A DNA stretch of 64,000 bases from Pseudolabrys sp035718275. Its GTDB lineage: Bacteria > Pseudomonadota > Alphaproteobacteria > Rhizobiales > Xanthobacteraceae. This document shows, in pieces, positions 19,015 to 27,584 of this stretch. The notes under the pieces were generated by a model. The model saw nothing but the letters and a program-made list of their open reading frames with translations. It was not told the DNA's origin and did no database searches. Where the stretch lies: assembly GCA_035718275.1 (NCBI GenBank), contig DASTHI010000026.1, forward strand, positions 1 to 64,000, in the 5' to 3' direction. Both the position numbers and the translations under genes were made by a program. The number at the start of each line of letters is the position of its first letter. Position 1 is the stretch's first letter.

Positions 19015-19638
19015 TCAAAGGCGATCGGCGATCGCGGCGGGCATTTCCCTTTCCTGTTCGCCGACGGCAGCTATGGCTTTTTCCAGAGTCGGCAGGATGT
19101 CGGCAACGCGATCGGCGATCAACAGATCGAAATCGAGATCTCCGCGAATAAACTGAAGTGTTTTCATGTGATCGATCAGGGCTCGAAGCGGATTCCAGAA
19201 CCCATCGATGTTTGCAAGCAAGATCGGCTTTCGGTGACGGCCCAGTTGGACCCAGGTAATCTGCTCAACAAGTTCTTCCAAGGTGCCGATACCGCCGGGC
19301 ATTGCCACGAAAGCATCGGCCATCTCGAACATCTTGCGTTTACGTTCATGCATATCGCGGGTGATAACAAGGTTGTTGGCACCTTTCACGGCGCGTTCGC
19401 GGGCGACCAGAAACTCGGGTATGATCCCGGTTACGCTGCCGCCGTGATCGAGCACGGATTTGGCCACAGCGCCCATCATGCCGACCGAACCGCCGCCGAA
19501 AACAAGGCCGATACGATTCTTCGCGAGCACGGCGCCAAACGCACGTGCGCTCTCGACGAAGGAGGGATTTGTCCCGGGACTTGAACCGCAATAAACGCAG
19601 ATTCGTCTAATTTTTTGGATATTCTCGCTTTCGGTCAT
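19015..19638 (-). CDS. LOG-family (TIGR00730) Rossmann protein, probable nucleoside-monophosphate phosphoribohydrolase
   Basis: About 207 residues from ATG 19638. The defining motifs are VYCGSSPG near the N-terminus, GGGSVGMMG, and PGGIGTLEEL, whose GGxGTxxE core is the active site of cytokinin-activating LOG enzymes and of bacterial YgdH/PpnN-like proteins. The family removes ribose 5-phosphate from nucleoside monophosphates, in some cases releasing cytokinin. In plant-associated bacteria that role would be notable, but the housekeeping role is equally likely. It is convergent with the VOC gene, five bases away. Confidence 0.88.
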   Translation of the reverse strand: MTESENIQKIRRICVYCGSSPGTNPSFVESARAFGAVLAKNRIGLVFGGGSVGMMGAVAKSVLDHGGSVTGIIPEFLVARERAVKGANNLVITRDMHERKRKMFEMADAFVAMPGGIGTLEELVEQITWVQLGRHRKPILLANIDGFWNPLRALIDHMKTLQFIRGDLDFDLLIADRVADILPTLEKAIAAVGEQEREMPAAIADRL

Positions 19639-19758
19639 AGTTAAGGATGTGCGATGCAGATGCGGCAGGGTCAAGGCCTGTAGCGACTTCTCACTTCGAA
19701 CGCAGGAAGGGCAGGGCAGGGTGATTCACGCTCTGAATCGCCCTATATCAATTAATTC

Positions 19759-21726
19759 ATGAGCGAGCACCACCACCATCGTACGCCTGTCGAATCAAGC
19801 GTCTCCGCCAACCGGGGAACGCTCGTTTCCACTATCCTGCATTTGTGGCCGTACATCTGGCCGTCCGAGAGGCGAGATCTGAAACTGCGTGTGCTCGCAT
19901 CTCTGCTTTTGCTCGTTGCCGCCAAGCTAGCCACGGTCGCAGTTCCATTCACCTTCAAATGGGCGACGGATGCGCTTGCCGGGCAGGGAACGGCGCCCAT
20001 TGCTCCTTCCGGCTGGCTGCTTTGGGCGATAGGCGCGCCAGTCGCCATGGCGATTGCCTATGGCGGGATGCGCATCTTAATGGCAGGCCTGACGCAATTG
20101 CGCGACGGCTTATTCGCGAAGGTCGCAATGCACGCAGTGCGGCGCCTCGCCTATCGCACCTTCGTGCACATGCACGAGCTCTCTCTCCGTTTCCATCTCG
20201 AACGAAAAACCGGTGGGCTCACGCGCGTCCTTGAACGCGGTCGCAACGGGATCGAGACCATCGTTCGAATGGTCATTCTGCAACTATCACCAACAATCAT
20301 CGAGCTCGTCTTTATCGTGGCTGTCCTGATGTGGCAGTTCGACTGGCGTTATGTCGTCGTTATTCTGGTTACGGTCGCCGTATACATGACGTACACGTAT
20401 CATGCCACAGAATGGCGCATCGGCATCCGTCGCAAGATGAATGACAGCGACACAGATGCGAATGTGAAGGCCGTAGACTCGCTTCTCAATTACGAGACCG
20501 TGAAGTATTTTTCTGCCGAGCAGCGCGAGGCCTCACGCTATGATCGGGCAATGGCCCGATACGAAGAGGCCAGCGTACGTGCCTACACCTCTCTCGCCAT
20601 CCTAAACACGGGGCAGGCCGTGATATTCACGGCCGGGCTGGCTACGGCCATGGTCATGTGTGCAATCGAGGTTCAGTCGGGCAACAAGACAGTCGGCGAT
20701 TTTGTTCTGATCAATGCGATGATGATCCAGTTGTATCAGCCGTTGAATTTCATGGGCATGGTATATCGCGAGATCAAGCAGGCAATCACTGACATCGAAA
20801 TCATGTTCTCGATCCTTGAGCGCGAGCCAGAGATAATGGACGCGCCGAACGCTCCACCACTCAAAGTCAGCGCCGGTACAATAAAGTTTGAAAAAGTCAG
20901 CTTTGCCTACGACCCGGCGCGGCCGATCCTCAAGGGCATCAGTTTCGAAGTGCCGGCCGGAAAGACGGTAGCAGTCGTTGGACCCTCCGGCGCCGGCAAA
21001 TCGACGATTTCTCGCCTGCTGTTCCGTTTCTATGATCTTTCCGGCGGTCGCATACTGATCGATGGCCAGGACATCTCAAAAGTAACGCAACAATCGTTGC
21101 GCCAGGCGATTGGCATGGTGCCGCAGGATACGGTGCTGTTCAACGACACTATTCGATACAACATCCGTTATGGACGCTGGGAATCGTCCGACGCGGAGGT
21201 AGAAGAGGCCGCGCGGCTAGCCCAAATCGATCCTCTCATTCGCATGGCGCCGAAGGGATACGAGACGGAGGTCGGGGAGCGCGGATTAAAGCTCTCGGGT
21301 GGCGAAAAGCAGCGCGTTGCCATCGCGCGAACAATCCTGAAAGGCCCCCCCATTCTGGTTCTGGACGAAGCAACATCGGCACTCGACAGTCATACCGAAA
21401 AGGAAATTCAGGACGCGCTCGAAAGAGTGTCGCGTAATCGTACAACGTTGGTAATTGCCCATCGACTGTCAACGATCGTGAGCGCGGACGACATCATTGT
21501 GCTTGACAAGGGAGAGATCGTGGAGCGGGGCACTCATCATGTACTTCTCGCCAAAAACGGTCTTTATGCAAGCATGTGGAATCGGCAACGCGAAGCTGAG
21601 GAAGCTCGAGAGAAACTTGCTCGCGCCGGTGAGGAGCAGTTGGCGCCAAACCGCAATCCTCCGCTGGTGGAGGACGCAATCGAAACAGTCGCACCTTTCG
21701 AAGCGCCAGCCGACGCTGCGGAGTAG
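19759..21726 (+). CDS. Atm1/HMT1-type ABC transporter (fused permease and ATPase)
   Basis: A 655-residue half-transporter. The N-terminal region (about 25-330) has six membrane helices. The C-terminal ATPase carries Walker A GPSGAGKST (about 408-416), signature LSGGEKQR, Walker B ILVLDEATSALD and the His-loop in VIAHRLST. The family exports glutathione-linked sulphur or metal compounds from the cytosol; bacterial relatives help in heavy-metal tolerance, and mitochondrial Atm1 supports iron-sulphur biogenesis. The N-terminus has a natural HHHH run that may bind metal. psd follows by nine bases. Confidence 0.92.
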   Translation: MSEHHHHRTPVESSVSANRGTLVSTILHLWPYIWPSERRDLKLRVLASLLLLVAAKLATVAVPFTFKWATDALAGQGTAPIAPSGWLLWAIGAPVAMAIAYGGMRILMAGLTQLRDGLFAKVAMHAVRRLAYRTFVHMHELSLRFHLERKTGGLTRVLERGRNGIETIVRMVILQLSPTIIELVFIVAVLMWQFDWRYVVVILVTVAVYMTYTYHATEWRIGIRRKMNDSDTDANVKAVDSLLNYETVKYFSAEQREASRYDRAMARYEEASVRAYTSLAILNTGQAVIFTAGLATAMVMCAIEVQSGNKTVGDFVLINAMMIQLYQPLNFMGMVYREIKQAITDIEIMFSILEREPEIMDAPNAPPLKVSAGTIKFEKVSFAYDPARPILKGISFEVPAGKTVAVVGPSGAGKSTISRLLFRFYDLSGGRILIDGQDISKVTQQSLRQAIGMVPQDTVLFNDTIRYNIRYGRWESSDAEVEEAARLAQIDPLIRMAPKGYETEVGERGLKLSGGEKQRVAIARTILKGPPILVLDEATSALDSHTEKEIQDALERVSRNRTTLVIAHRLSTIVSADDIIVLDKGEIVERGTHHVLLAKNGLYASMWNRQREAEEAREKLARAGEEQLAPNRNPPLVEDAIETVAPFEAPADAAE

Positions 21727-21735
21727 AATGGTACG

Positions 21736-22434
21736 ATGTCAATCTACAACTCCATTCGATCGCAGATTGTGCCCATCACGCCTGAGGGCTATCCGTTCAT
21801 CGGCGCGTTTGCACTAGTCAGCCTCGTTCTGTTCTGGTTGTGGAGCCCGCTAGGTTGGTTGGGCACGGTCGCGACCGTCTGGTGCGCTTTTTTCTTTCGC
21901 GACCCTCCACGTGTCACGCCCGTGCGAGAGGGTCTGGTGCTGGCGCCGGCTGATGGACGCGTGAGTCATGTCACTTCGGTTTCGGCACCTCCTGAGCTCG
22001 GATTGGGCGAGAAACCGCTGCCGCGCATCTCGATATTCATGAGCGTGTTCGACTGTCATATCAACCGCAGTCCGGTCTCGGGAAAGATCGAAAAAATTGT
22101 CTACCAACCCGGCAAGTTCTTTAACGCCGATCTCGACAAAGCCAGTGTCCACAACGAGCGCAACGCGTTGGTGATCGTGGTGCCGGGCGGTCGAATTGCC
22201 GTTGTGCAAATTGCTGGCCTCGTTGCGCGCCGGATCGTCTGCTTTGCGCGAACAGGACAGGCCCTCGGCGCCGGCGAGCGCTTTGGGATGATTCGTTTCG
22301 GGTCGCGGCTGGACGTCTACCTTCCTGAAGGAACGCTGCCCCTGGTTGCAGTCGGTCAAACGGCAATTGCGGGGGAAACCGTTCTTGCCGACCTGCGCGG
22401 GGGCGATCTGAGCCGGTCCTTCCGAATGGGATAG
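21736..22434 (+). CDS. psd: Phosphatidylserine decarboxylase proenzyme
   Basis: A 232-residue protein of the short (PSD-A) class that makes phosphatidylethanolamine. The expected self-cleavage site is the Gly-Ser in RFGSRLDVYLP (about residue 187), where the Ser becomes the pyruvoyl cofactor of the alpha chain. FMSVFDCHINRSPVSG near residue 100 contains the conserved His. Hydrophobic segments near residues 20-55 anchor it to the inner membrane. It sits directly ahead of pssA, which makes its substrate. Confidence 0.95.
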   Translation: MSIYNSIRSQIVPITPEGYPFIGAFALVSLVLFWLWSPLGWLGTVATVWCAFFFRDPPRVTPVREGLVLAPADGRVSHVTSVSAPPELGLGEKPLPRISIFMSVFDCHINRSPVSGKIEKIVYQPGKFFNADLDKASVHNERNALVIVVPGGRIAVVQIAGLVARRIVCFARTGQALGAGERFGMIRFGSRLDVYLPEGTLPLVAVGQTAIAGETVLADLRGGDLSRSFRMG

Positions 22435-22508
22435 ACGGTTAACGATATGCCGAAAGCTCCTTGTTCGTTGCCGTGGCATCAGACGTTCCGGATGCCTATA
22501 CTGAGGCC

Positions 22509-23390
22509 ATGGTATTTCAGCCCATCGACCCAGCTCCGCCTCGTTTTCGCCGCCGGTTCAAGGCGATACCTGTCCGGACTTTACTGCCCAACCTGATCAC
22601 TTTGTTGGCGCTGTGCGCCGGACTGACCGCAATCCGCCTTGCCGTAGAAAACAAGCTTGAGCTTGCTCTCGCCGCAATCGTGTTTGCCGCTCTGCTTGAC
22701 GGCGTCGACGGTCGTATTGCCCGGATGCTCAAGGGCACTTCGCGATTTGGCGCCGAACTCGACAGTCTTGCGGATTTCGTCAACTTCGGTGTGGCGCCCG
22801 CGTTGATACTCTATTTTTGGGGCCTTCACGAACTCAAGTCCGCCGGATGGATTGCTGCGCTCGTGTTTGCGATATGCGCGGGCCTTCGTCTCGCGCGTTT
22901 CAACGTGATGATTGACGATCCCAACAAGCCGGCCTGGGCGGGCAATTTTTTCACCGGCATTCCTGCACCCGCCGGTGCCATTACCGTATTGCTGCCGATC
23001 TACTTGAATTTCCTGGGCCTGTCCGACGGGCTGATCACGACTTGGCTTACCTTTTTTTACACCTTGGCGATCGCAATCCTGATGGTGTCGCGTCTTCCGG
23101 TTTTTTCGGGAAAGCGAGTCGGAAAACGGGTGCCGCCGGAGATGGTGCTCCCGGTGTTCGTTCTTGTGGTGTTGTTCTTTGCTTTGCTGCTCAGCTATCC
23201 CTGGCAGGTGCTGGCAATCGGTACATTCGCTTATCTTGCTTGTCTGCCGTTGGGGTGGCTGTCCTACCGGGAATACCAGCGCAAGGATGCGGTCGCGGCA
23301 GCAGCCTCGAGCGGCGCATCACCCGCGGACTATCCGGCGACTGCACCGGCGCATGATGCTGACCAGAATCGCCCGGCACGCTTGAATTGA
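22509..23390 (+). CDS. pssA: CDP-diacylglycerol-serine O-phosphatidyltransferase
   Basis: About 293 residues, a membrane CDP-alcohol phosphatidyltransferase that makes phosphatidylserine. The family motif DGxxAR(8x)Gx3Dx3D is visible as DGVDGRIARML followed by FGAELDSLADF. About eight hydrophobic segments follow. The start at ATG 22509 has GAGG close upstream; a TTG at 22461 is in frame but gives an unlike N-terminus. The last 30 residues are Ala/Pro-rich and hydrophilic. Together with psd it completes PE synthesis. Confidence 0.94.
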   Translation: MVFQPIDPAPPRFRRRFKAIPVRTLLPNLITLLALCAGLTAIRLAVENKLELALAAIVFAALLDGVDGRIARMLKGTSRFGAELDSLADFVNFGVAPALILYFWGLHELKSAGWIAALVFAICAGLRLARFNVMIDDPNKPAWAGNFFTGIPAPAGAITVLLPIYLNFLGLSDGLITTWLTFFYTLAIAILMVSRLPVFSGKRVGKRVPPEMVLPVFVLVVLFFALLLSYPWQVLAIGTFAYLACLPLGWLSYREYQRKDAVAAAASSGASPADYPATAPAHDADQNRPARLN

Positions 23391-23392
23391 TT

Positions 23393-24040
23393 TTAATTCG
23401 TGCGAAGCGGATAGCCCGGCATCAGTTCATAGGGGGGCTTCCAGCCGGGCAAGGCTTTCATGCGCTGGAGCCACGCCCCGATGGAAGGATATTGACTAGC
23501 AATATCGAAGCCAAACTCTGCGGCCGGGTAATAAAGGTACCCTGTCATTGAAACGTCGGCGATCGTCGGCCTGTCGCTTACGAGGAATTCGCGTCCACTC
23601 AATCTTTTATCTACGATTGAGAGATTGCCTTCGGCGCGTCCTTTCAGAAATGCCAACACCTTTTCGTCGCCGGCCGGCTTTGCAAAGTTTTTCAGAAACC
23701 GGAAGGGACCGAGAAATCCATTGACCTTTTGATTATCGAATATGATCCAGCGCAGCGCTTCCAGTTCTTCTTCCTCGTTTTTTGGCCGAAACTTTCCGCT
23801 CAGCCTGGCGAGATAGGTCAAAATGACTCCCGATTGGCTGAGCTTCCTGTCGCCGTGAACGAGCACCGGCGCCTCGCCCATTTCATTGACGTCGGCCCGG
23901 AACTCCGGAGTGCGCTGAATCATGGCTCCGAAGAAATCAACCCAGACTGGCTTCCAATCCGCTCCGATCAGGTTGAGCATGAGCGCTGCACGATAACAGT
24001 TACCGGACTGCGCAAAACAATAGAGTTCAAATTCGGCCAT
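23393..24040 (-). CDS. Glutathione S-transferase family protein
   Basis: A 215-residue two-domain GST. The thioredoxin-like N-terminus begins ELYCFAQSGNCYRAALMLNL (Ser in the glutathione-activating position) and contains the cis-Pro region GEAPVLVHGDRKLSQSGVILTYLA. The C-terminal helical domain shows RPTIADVSMTGYL, the N-capping box of the GST fold. The substrate is unknown. It follows mmsA on the same strand (106 bases) and is convergent with pssA, two bases away. Confidence 0.85.
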   Translation of the reverse strand: MAEFELYCFAQSGNCYRAALMLNLIGADWKPVWVDFFGAMIQRTPEFRADVNEMGEAPVLVHGDRKLSQSGVILTYLARLSGKFRPKNEEEELEALRWIIFDNQKVNGFLGPFRFLKNFAKPAGDEKVLAFLKGRAEGNLSIVDKRLSGREFLVSDRPTIADVSMTGYLYYPAAEFGFDIASQYPSIGAWLQRMKALPGWKPPYELMPGYPLRTN

Positions 24041-24146
24041 GAGAGCTCCGAGCGCTTTTTGCGGGGCACAGTGTCAATCGATGTGGATCACGCCGCTGCC
24101 GTGAATGAAACCGCGGCCAATCTGCGGGGAGGAAAACTTCAGAGCT

Positions 24147-25643
24147 TTACTTCATTGTTGGAATGACGAATTCCGCACCTTCCTTCGTTCCAGTCGGCCA
24201 ACGAGAGGTGACGGTCTTCGTCTTGGTATAGAATCTGATCGAGTCGGGTCCATGCTGATTGAGGTCGCCAAACCCTGAACGCTTCCACCCCCCGAACGTG
24301 TGATAGGCGAGGGGTACTGGTATCGCGAAGTTCACGCCGACCATGCCGACTTGGACACGACTCACGAAGTCCCGCGCCGTATCGCCGTCGCGGGTGAAAA
24401 TGGCCACGCCATTTCCATACTCATGTTCCGAAGGAAGCCTTACAGCCTCTTCATAATCTTTGGCGCGGACGACCGACAACACAGGGCCGAAGATTTCTTC
24501 CTTGTAGATCCGCATGTTTGGCTTGACCTCGTCGAAGAGGCAGCCGCCCATGAAGTTTCCGTTCTCGTATCCCTGTAACTTGAAACCGCGCCCGTCGACG
24601 AGGAGTTTGGCGCCTTCCTTTACGCCAAGATCCACATACTCCTTGACTTTGTTAAGATGAGACTTGGTCACCAGCGGGCCGTAGTCGGCCTGTGGATCGT
24701 TGGATGGACCGATCTTGAGGCCTTCCACCCGGGGAATGAGCTTTTCAACGAGAATGTCTGCCGTCTTTTTGCCGACCGGCACTGCCACTGAAACCGCCAT
24801 GCAGCGTTCACCTGCAGAGCCGTAGCCGGCGCCGACAAGTGCATCCACCGCCTGATCCATGTCGGCATCGGGCATCACGATCATGTGGTTCTTGGCGCCG
24901 CCGAAGCATTGCACTCTTTTTCCGGAGGCACATCCAGTGCTGTAGATGTATTCGGCGATTGCGGAGGATCCGACAAACCCGATCGCCATGACCCTGGGGT
25001 CGGTGAGCAGCGTGTCGACGGCTTCCTTGTCTCCATTTACGACATTGAGGATGCCGCTAGGCAATCCGGCCTCGATCATCAATTCGGCGAGGCGCATGGG
25101 CACAGAGGGGTCGCGCTCCGACGGCTTCAGGATAAAGGCATTGCCGCAGGCAATGGCGGGTGCGAATTTCCACATGGGAATCATGGCCGGAAAGTTAAAT
25201 GGTGTGATGCCGGCGACCACCCCAAGCGGCTGCCGTATCGAATAAAGGTCGATACTCGGTCCGGCCCCTTCGCTGAATTCGCCTTTGAGCAGGTGCGGAA
25301 TGCCGCAAGCGAATTCGACTACCTCAAGACCGCGCTGGATGTCCCCGCGAGCGTCTGGAATGGTTTTTCCGTGCTCCGAGGAGAGAAGTTTCGCGAGTGA
25401 ATCGAATTCCTTCTGAACCAATTCGAGAAATTTGAACATCACGCGCGCGCGCCGCTGCGGATTTGTCGCTGCCCATGACGGTTGGGCAGTCTGCGCATTG
25501 GCGATGGCGTGCTCGACTTCAGAGTGCTTCGCGAGTGCTACCCTGGCCTGGATCTCACCGGTGTTAGGATCAAAAACGTCCCCAAATCGCCCCGAACTTC
25601 CCTTGACGGGCTTTCCGCCGATGAAATGGCCGATCTCTCGCAT
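24147..25643 (-). CDS. mmsA: CoA-acylating methylmalonate-semialdehyde dehydrogenase
   Basis: About 498 residues, an aldehyde dehydrogenase that turns methylmalonate semialdehyde into propionyl-CoA (valine catabolism) or malonate semialdehyde into acetyl-CoA (myo-inositol and beta-alanine catabolism). Seen: the N-terminal IGHFIGGKPV, the ITPFNFPAMIPMWKFAPAI block, GFVGSSAIAEYIY, and the catalytic Cys in GSAGERCMAVSVAV. The residues around the Cys are those of the CoA-dependent class. The ATG at 25643 has GGAG eight bases upstream; an in-frame GTG at 25652 is possible. No inositol or valine genes are adjacent. Confidence 0.92.
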   Translation of the reverse strand: MREIGHFIGGKPVKGSSGRFGDVFDPNTGEIQARVALAKHSEVEHAIANAQTAQPSWAATNPQRRARVMFKFLELVQKEFDSLAKLLSSEHGKTIPDARGDIQRGLEVVEFACGIPHLLKGEFSEGAGPSIDLYSIRQPLGVVAGITPFNFPAMIPMWKFAPAIACGNAFILKPSERDPSVPMRLAELMIEAGLPSGILNVVNGDKEAVDTLLTDPRVMAIGFVGSSAIAEYIYSTGCASGKRVQCFGGAKNHMIVMPDADMDQAVDALVGAGYGSAGERCMAVSVAVPVGKKTADILVEKLIPRVEGLKIGPSNDPQADYGPLVTKSHLNKVKEYVDLGVKEGAKLLVDGRGFKLQGYENGNFMGGCLFDEVKPNMRIYKEEIFGPVLSVVRAKDYEEAVRLPSEHEYGNGVAIFTRDGDTARDFVSRVQVGMVGVNFAIPVPLAYHTFGGWKRSGFGDLNQHGPDSIRFYTKTKTVTSRWPTGTKEGAEFVIPTMK

Positions 25644-25823
25644 GTCTCGCACTCCTAGGCTTGTCTGGGCTTCCGGGTGGGGCCGTCGGGGAGCCCTTCC
25701 CGGAGCGTTTTTTCTTCACCAACGATTAGCCTTTACCCCCCTTTAACAGCGGCAGTCTAGGGTCGTCAGACGGCGGGTCTCGCAACCGGCTTCTGGAAAG
25801 CGTGCGCGTTGGGTGGATAGGTA

Positions 25824-26615
25824 ATGGATATCTCCACAGGTCTTGGGCTTCTGGCCGGCGCCGGCGTCCTTGCAACTCTCATTCTGCTTGGCGGCGATCT
25901 GCGCATGTTTGCCGACATGCACGCAGCCATCGTGATTTTCGGCGGCTCCTTTGCAGCTACCCTTATCCGCTTCCCGCTCGCTTCCATTTTTCATGGCCTG
26001 CCGCTCGGGGCAAAGTTTGCATTCACGCTGCGGCGCATGAGCCAACGCGATCTGGTTGATGAACTCGCAGGGCTTGCTGAGGTGGCCCGCAAGCAAGGCC
26101 CGATCGGGCTGGAAAAGGTCGAGATTGAAGATCCGTTTCTCGCCAAGGGAATTCGGTTCGTCGCCGACGGATATGACGGAAATTTCATTCGCGACAATTT
26201 GGAGCGCGATCGCGACAATTTCCTCACTCATCTGGACGAGGGGCAAAAGATCTACCGCGCAGTTGGCGACTGTGCGCCGGCGTTCGGGATGATCGGAACG
26301 CTGATCGGCATGGTCCAGATGTTTGCGAACATGACCGATCCATCGAAACTCGGCCCCTTCATGGCCGTCGCGTTGCTGGCCACGTTCTATGGCGCTGCGG
26401 TCGCCAACCTCCTTTGTCTGCCGATCGCGGACAAGTTACATCTCAAGTTGGTCGATGAGGAAATCAACCGCACGTTGATTATCGATGGCATTCTGATGAT
26501 CCGCGAGGCGAAGAGTCCGACCTTGGTGCGCGAGATGCTGCTTGCCTATCTCCCTGAGAAGCATCGGCACGCCGACGAAGAGGGTGAGCAAGAGGCCGAA
26601 GCGGTCGCTGCCTAG
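25824..26615 (+). CDS. motA: MotA/PomA-type motor stator protein
   Basis: A 263-residue protein with four predicted membrane helices in the MotA layout: two at the N-terminus (about 8-24 and 32-55), a cytoplasmic loop (about 60-150), and two near 152-200 with GDCAPAFGMIGTLIGMVQMF and the second proline-containing helix. It is of the PomA length class. Paired with MotB it forms a proton or sodium channel that drives rotation or another periplasmic motion. No other flagellar gene is in the window. The symbol is by family; the true partner could be a non-flagellar system. Confidence 0.82.
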   Translation: MDISTGLGLLAGAGVLATLILLGGDLRMFADMHAAIVIFGGSFAATLIRFPLASIFHGLPLGAKFAFTLRRMSQRDLVDELAGLAEVARKQGPIGLEKVEIEDPFLAKGIRFVADGYDGNFIRDNLERDRDNFLTHLDEGQKIYRAVGDCAPAFGMIGTLIGMVQMFANMTDPSKLGPFMAVALLATFYGAAVANLLCLPIADKLHLKLVDEEINRTLIIDGILMIREAKSPTLVREMLLAYLPEKHRHADEEGEQEAEAVAA

Positions 26616-26638
26616 CGCGATTTGCGAGAAGTATAGCA

Positions 26639-27466
26639 ATGTCCAAACGCAGAGCAGCGGCACACGGTGGAGGGCACGGCTGGTTCGTGACCTTTGCCGA
26701 TCTCATGGGTTTGCTGGTCAGCTTTTTCGTGATGCTAGTGGCCTTCTCAACTCAAGATCAGGCCAAGTTGCAGGTCGTTGCGGGGTCAATGCGCGACGCT
26801 TTCGGTGTCCAGGACCGCGTACGTTATTCAGGAATCATCGAGGTGCTCGGATTGCCGACAAGACCTCGACTGAAGAACGCCGCACACATCGATCCCTCAG
26901 AGGCATCAGCTTCGCCGACGCCCGATGAACACGACCGGCAGCGCACTTACGGTGCCCGCTTCAAGGAAGATCGAAAATTTGCACTGGCTTCAGCCTCGCT
27001 CCGCCAGGCTTTGCAGGAGATGCCGGAGATCACGGAGGCCTCGAAGCACATCATGCTCGAGGAAACCAAGCAGGGGTTGAATATCGAGATCGTCGATCAG
27101 GATGGGCGCTCCATGTTTCCCGACGGCGCAAAGGAGCCCTATGAACGCACACGACGGCTGGTTCAGAAGATCGCGCCGCAATTGAAAGCGATGCCGTATC
27201 GTTTGTCGATTGTGGGGCACACCTCGTCCACCAAGGTGCCTCCCAAGCCCGGCTACGGACCTTGGGAATTGTCCGCCGATCGGGCGAATGCCGTCCGGCA
27301 GATCCTCGAGAGCGAAGGCGTCCCATCGGGCAACATTTACATGGTCGCCGGCAAGGCGGACACTGAACCATTGTTTCCCGACGATCCTTACCTTTCACCG
27401 AACCGGCGCGTGACAATTACCTTGATGCGTGAAGAGCCGCCGTTGCCGCCAGACCTAGGCCCGTGA
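26639..27466 (+). CDS. motB: MotB-type stator protein with OmpA-like domain
   Basis: A 275-residue protein. After a 14-residue basic N-terminus comes WFVTFADLMGLLVSFFVMLV, a single membrane helix whose Asp21 is the ion-binding residue of MotB/PomB. The usual Thr after the DLM is Gly here. A linker (about 55-120) leads to an OmpA-like peptidoglycan-binding domain (about 150-265) with IVGHTSS, LSADRANAVRQIL and NRRVTITL. It follows motA by 23 bases, so the two make a stator operon. Confidence 0.85.
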   Translation: MSKRRAAAHGGGHGWFVTFADLMGLLVSFFVMLVAFSTQDQAKLQVVAGSMRDAFGVQDRVRYSGIIEVLGLPTRPRLKNAAHIDPSEASASPTPDEHDRQRTYGARFKEDRKFALASASLRQALQEMPEITEASKHIMLEETKQGLNIEIVDQDGRSMFPDGAKEPYERTRRLVQKIAPQLKAMPYRLSIVGHTSSTKVPPKPGYGPWELSADRANAVRQILESEGVPSGNIYMVAGKADTEPLFPDDPYLSPNRRVTITLMREEPPLPPDLGP

Positions 27467-27584
27467 AGCTCGAATTCTGCATAGCTGACGCGATCATGCA
27501 GTATAAAATGGGCGTATTCCCGGTCTTCTCGCGGTGATATAAGGCCCGCCTTTAAATCGCTCTGGCGGACCACATTTAATCACA

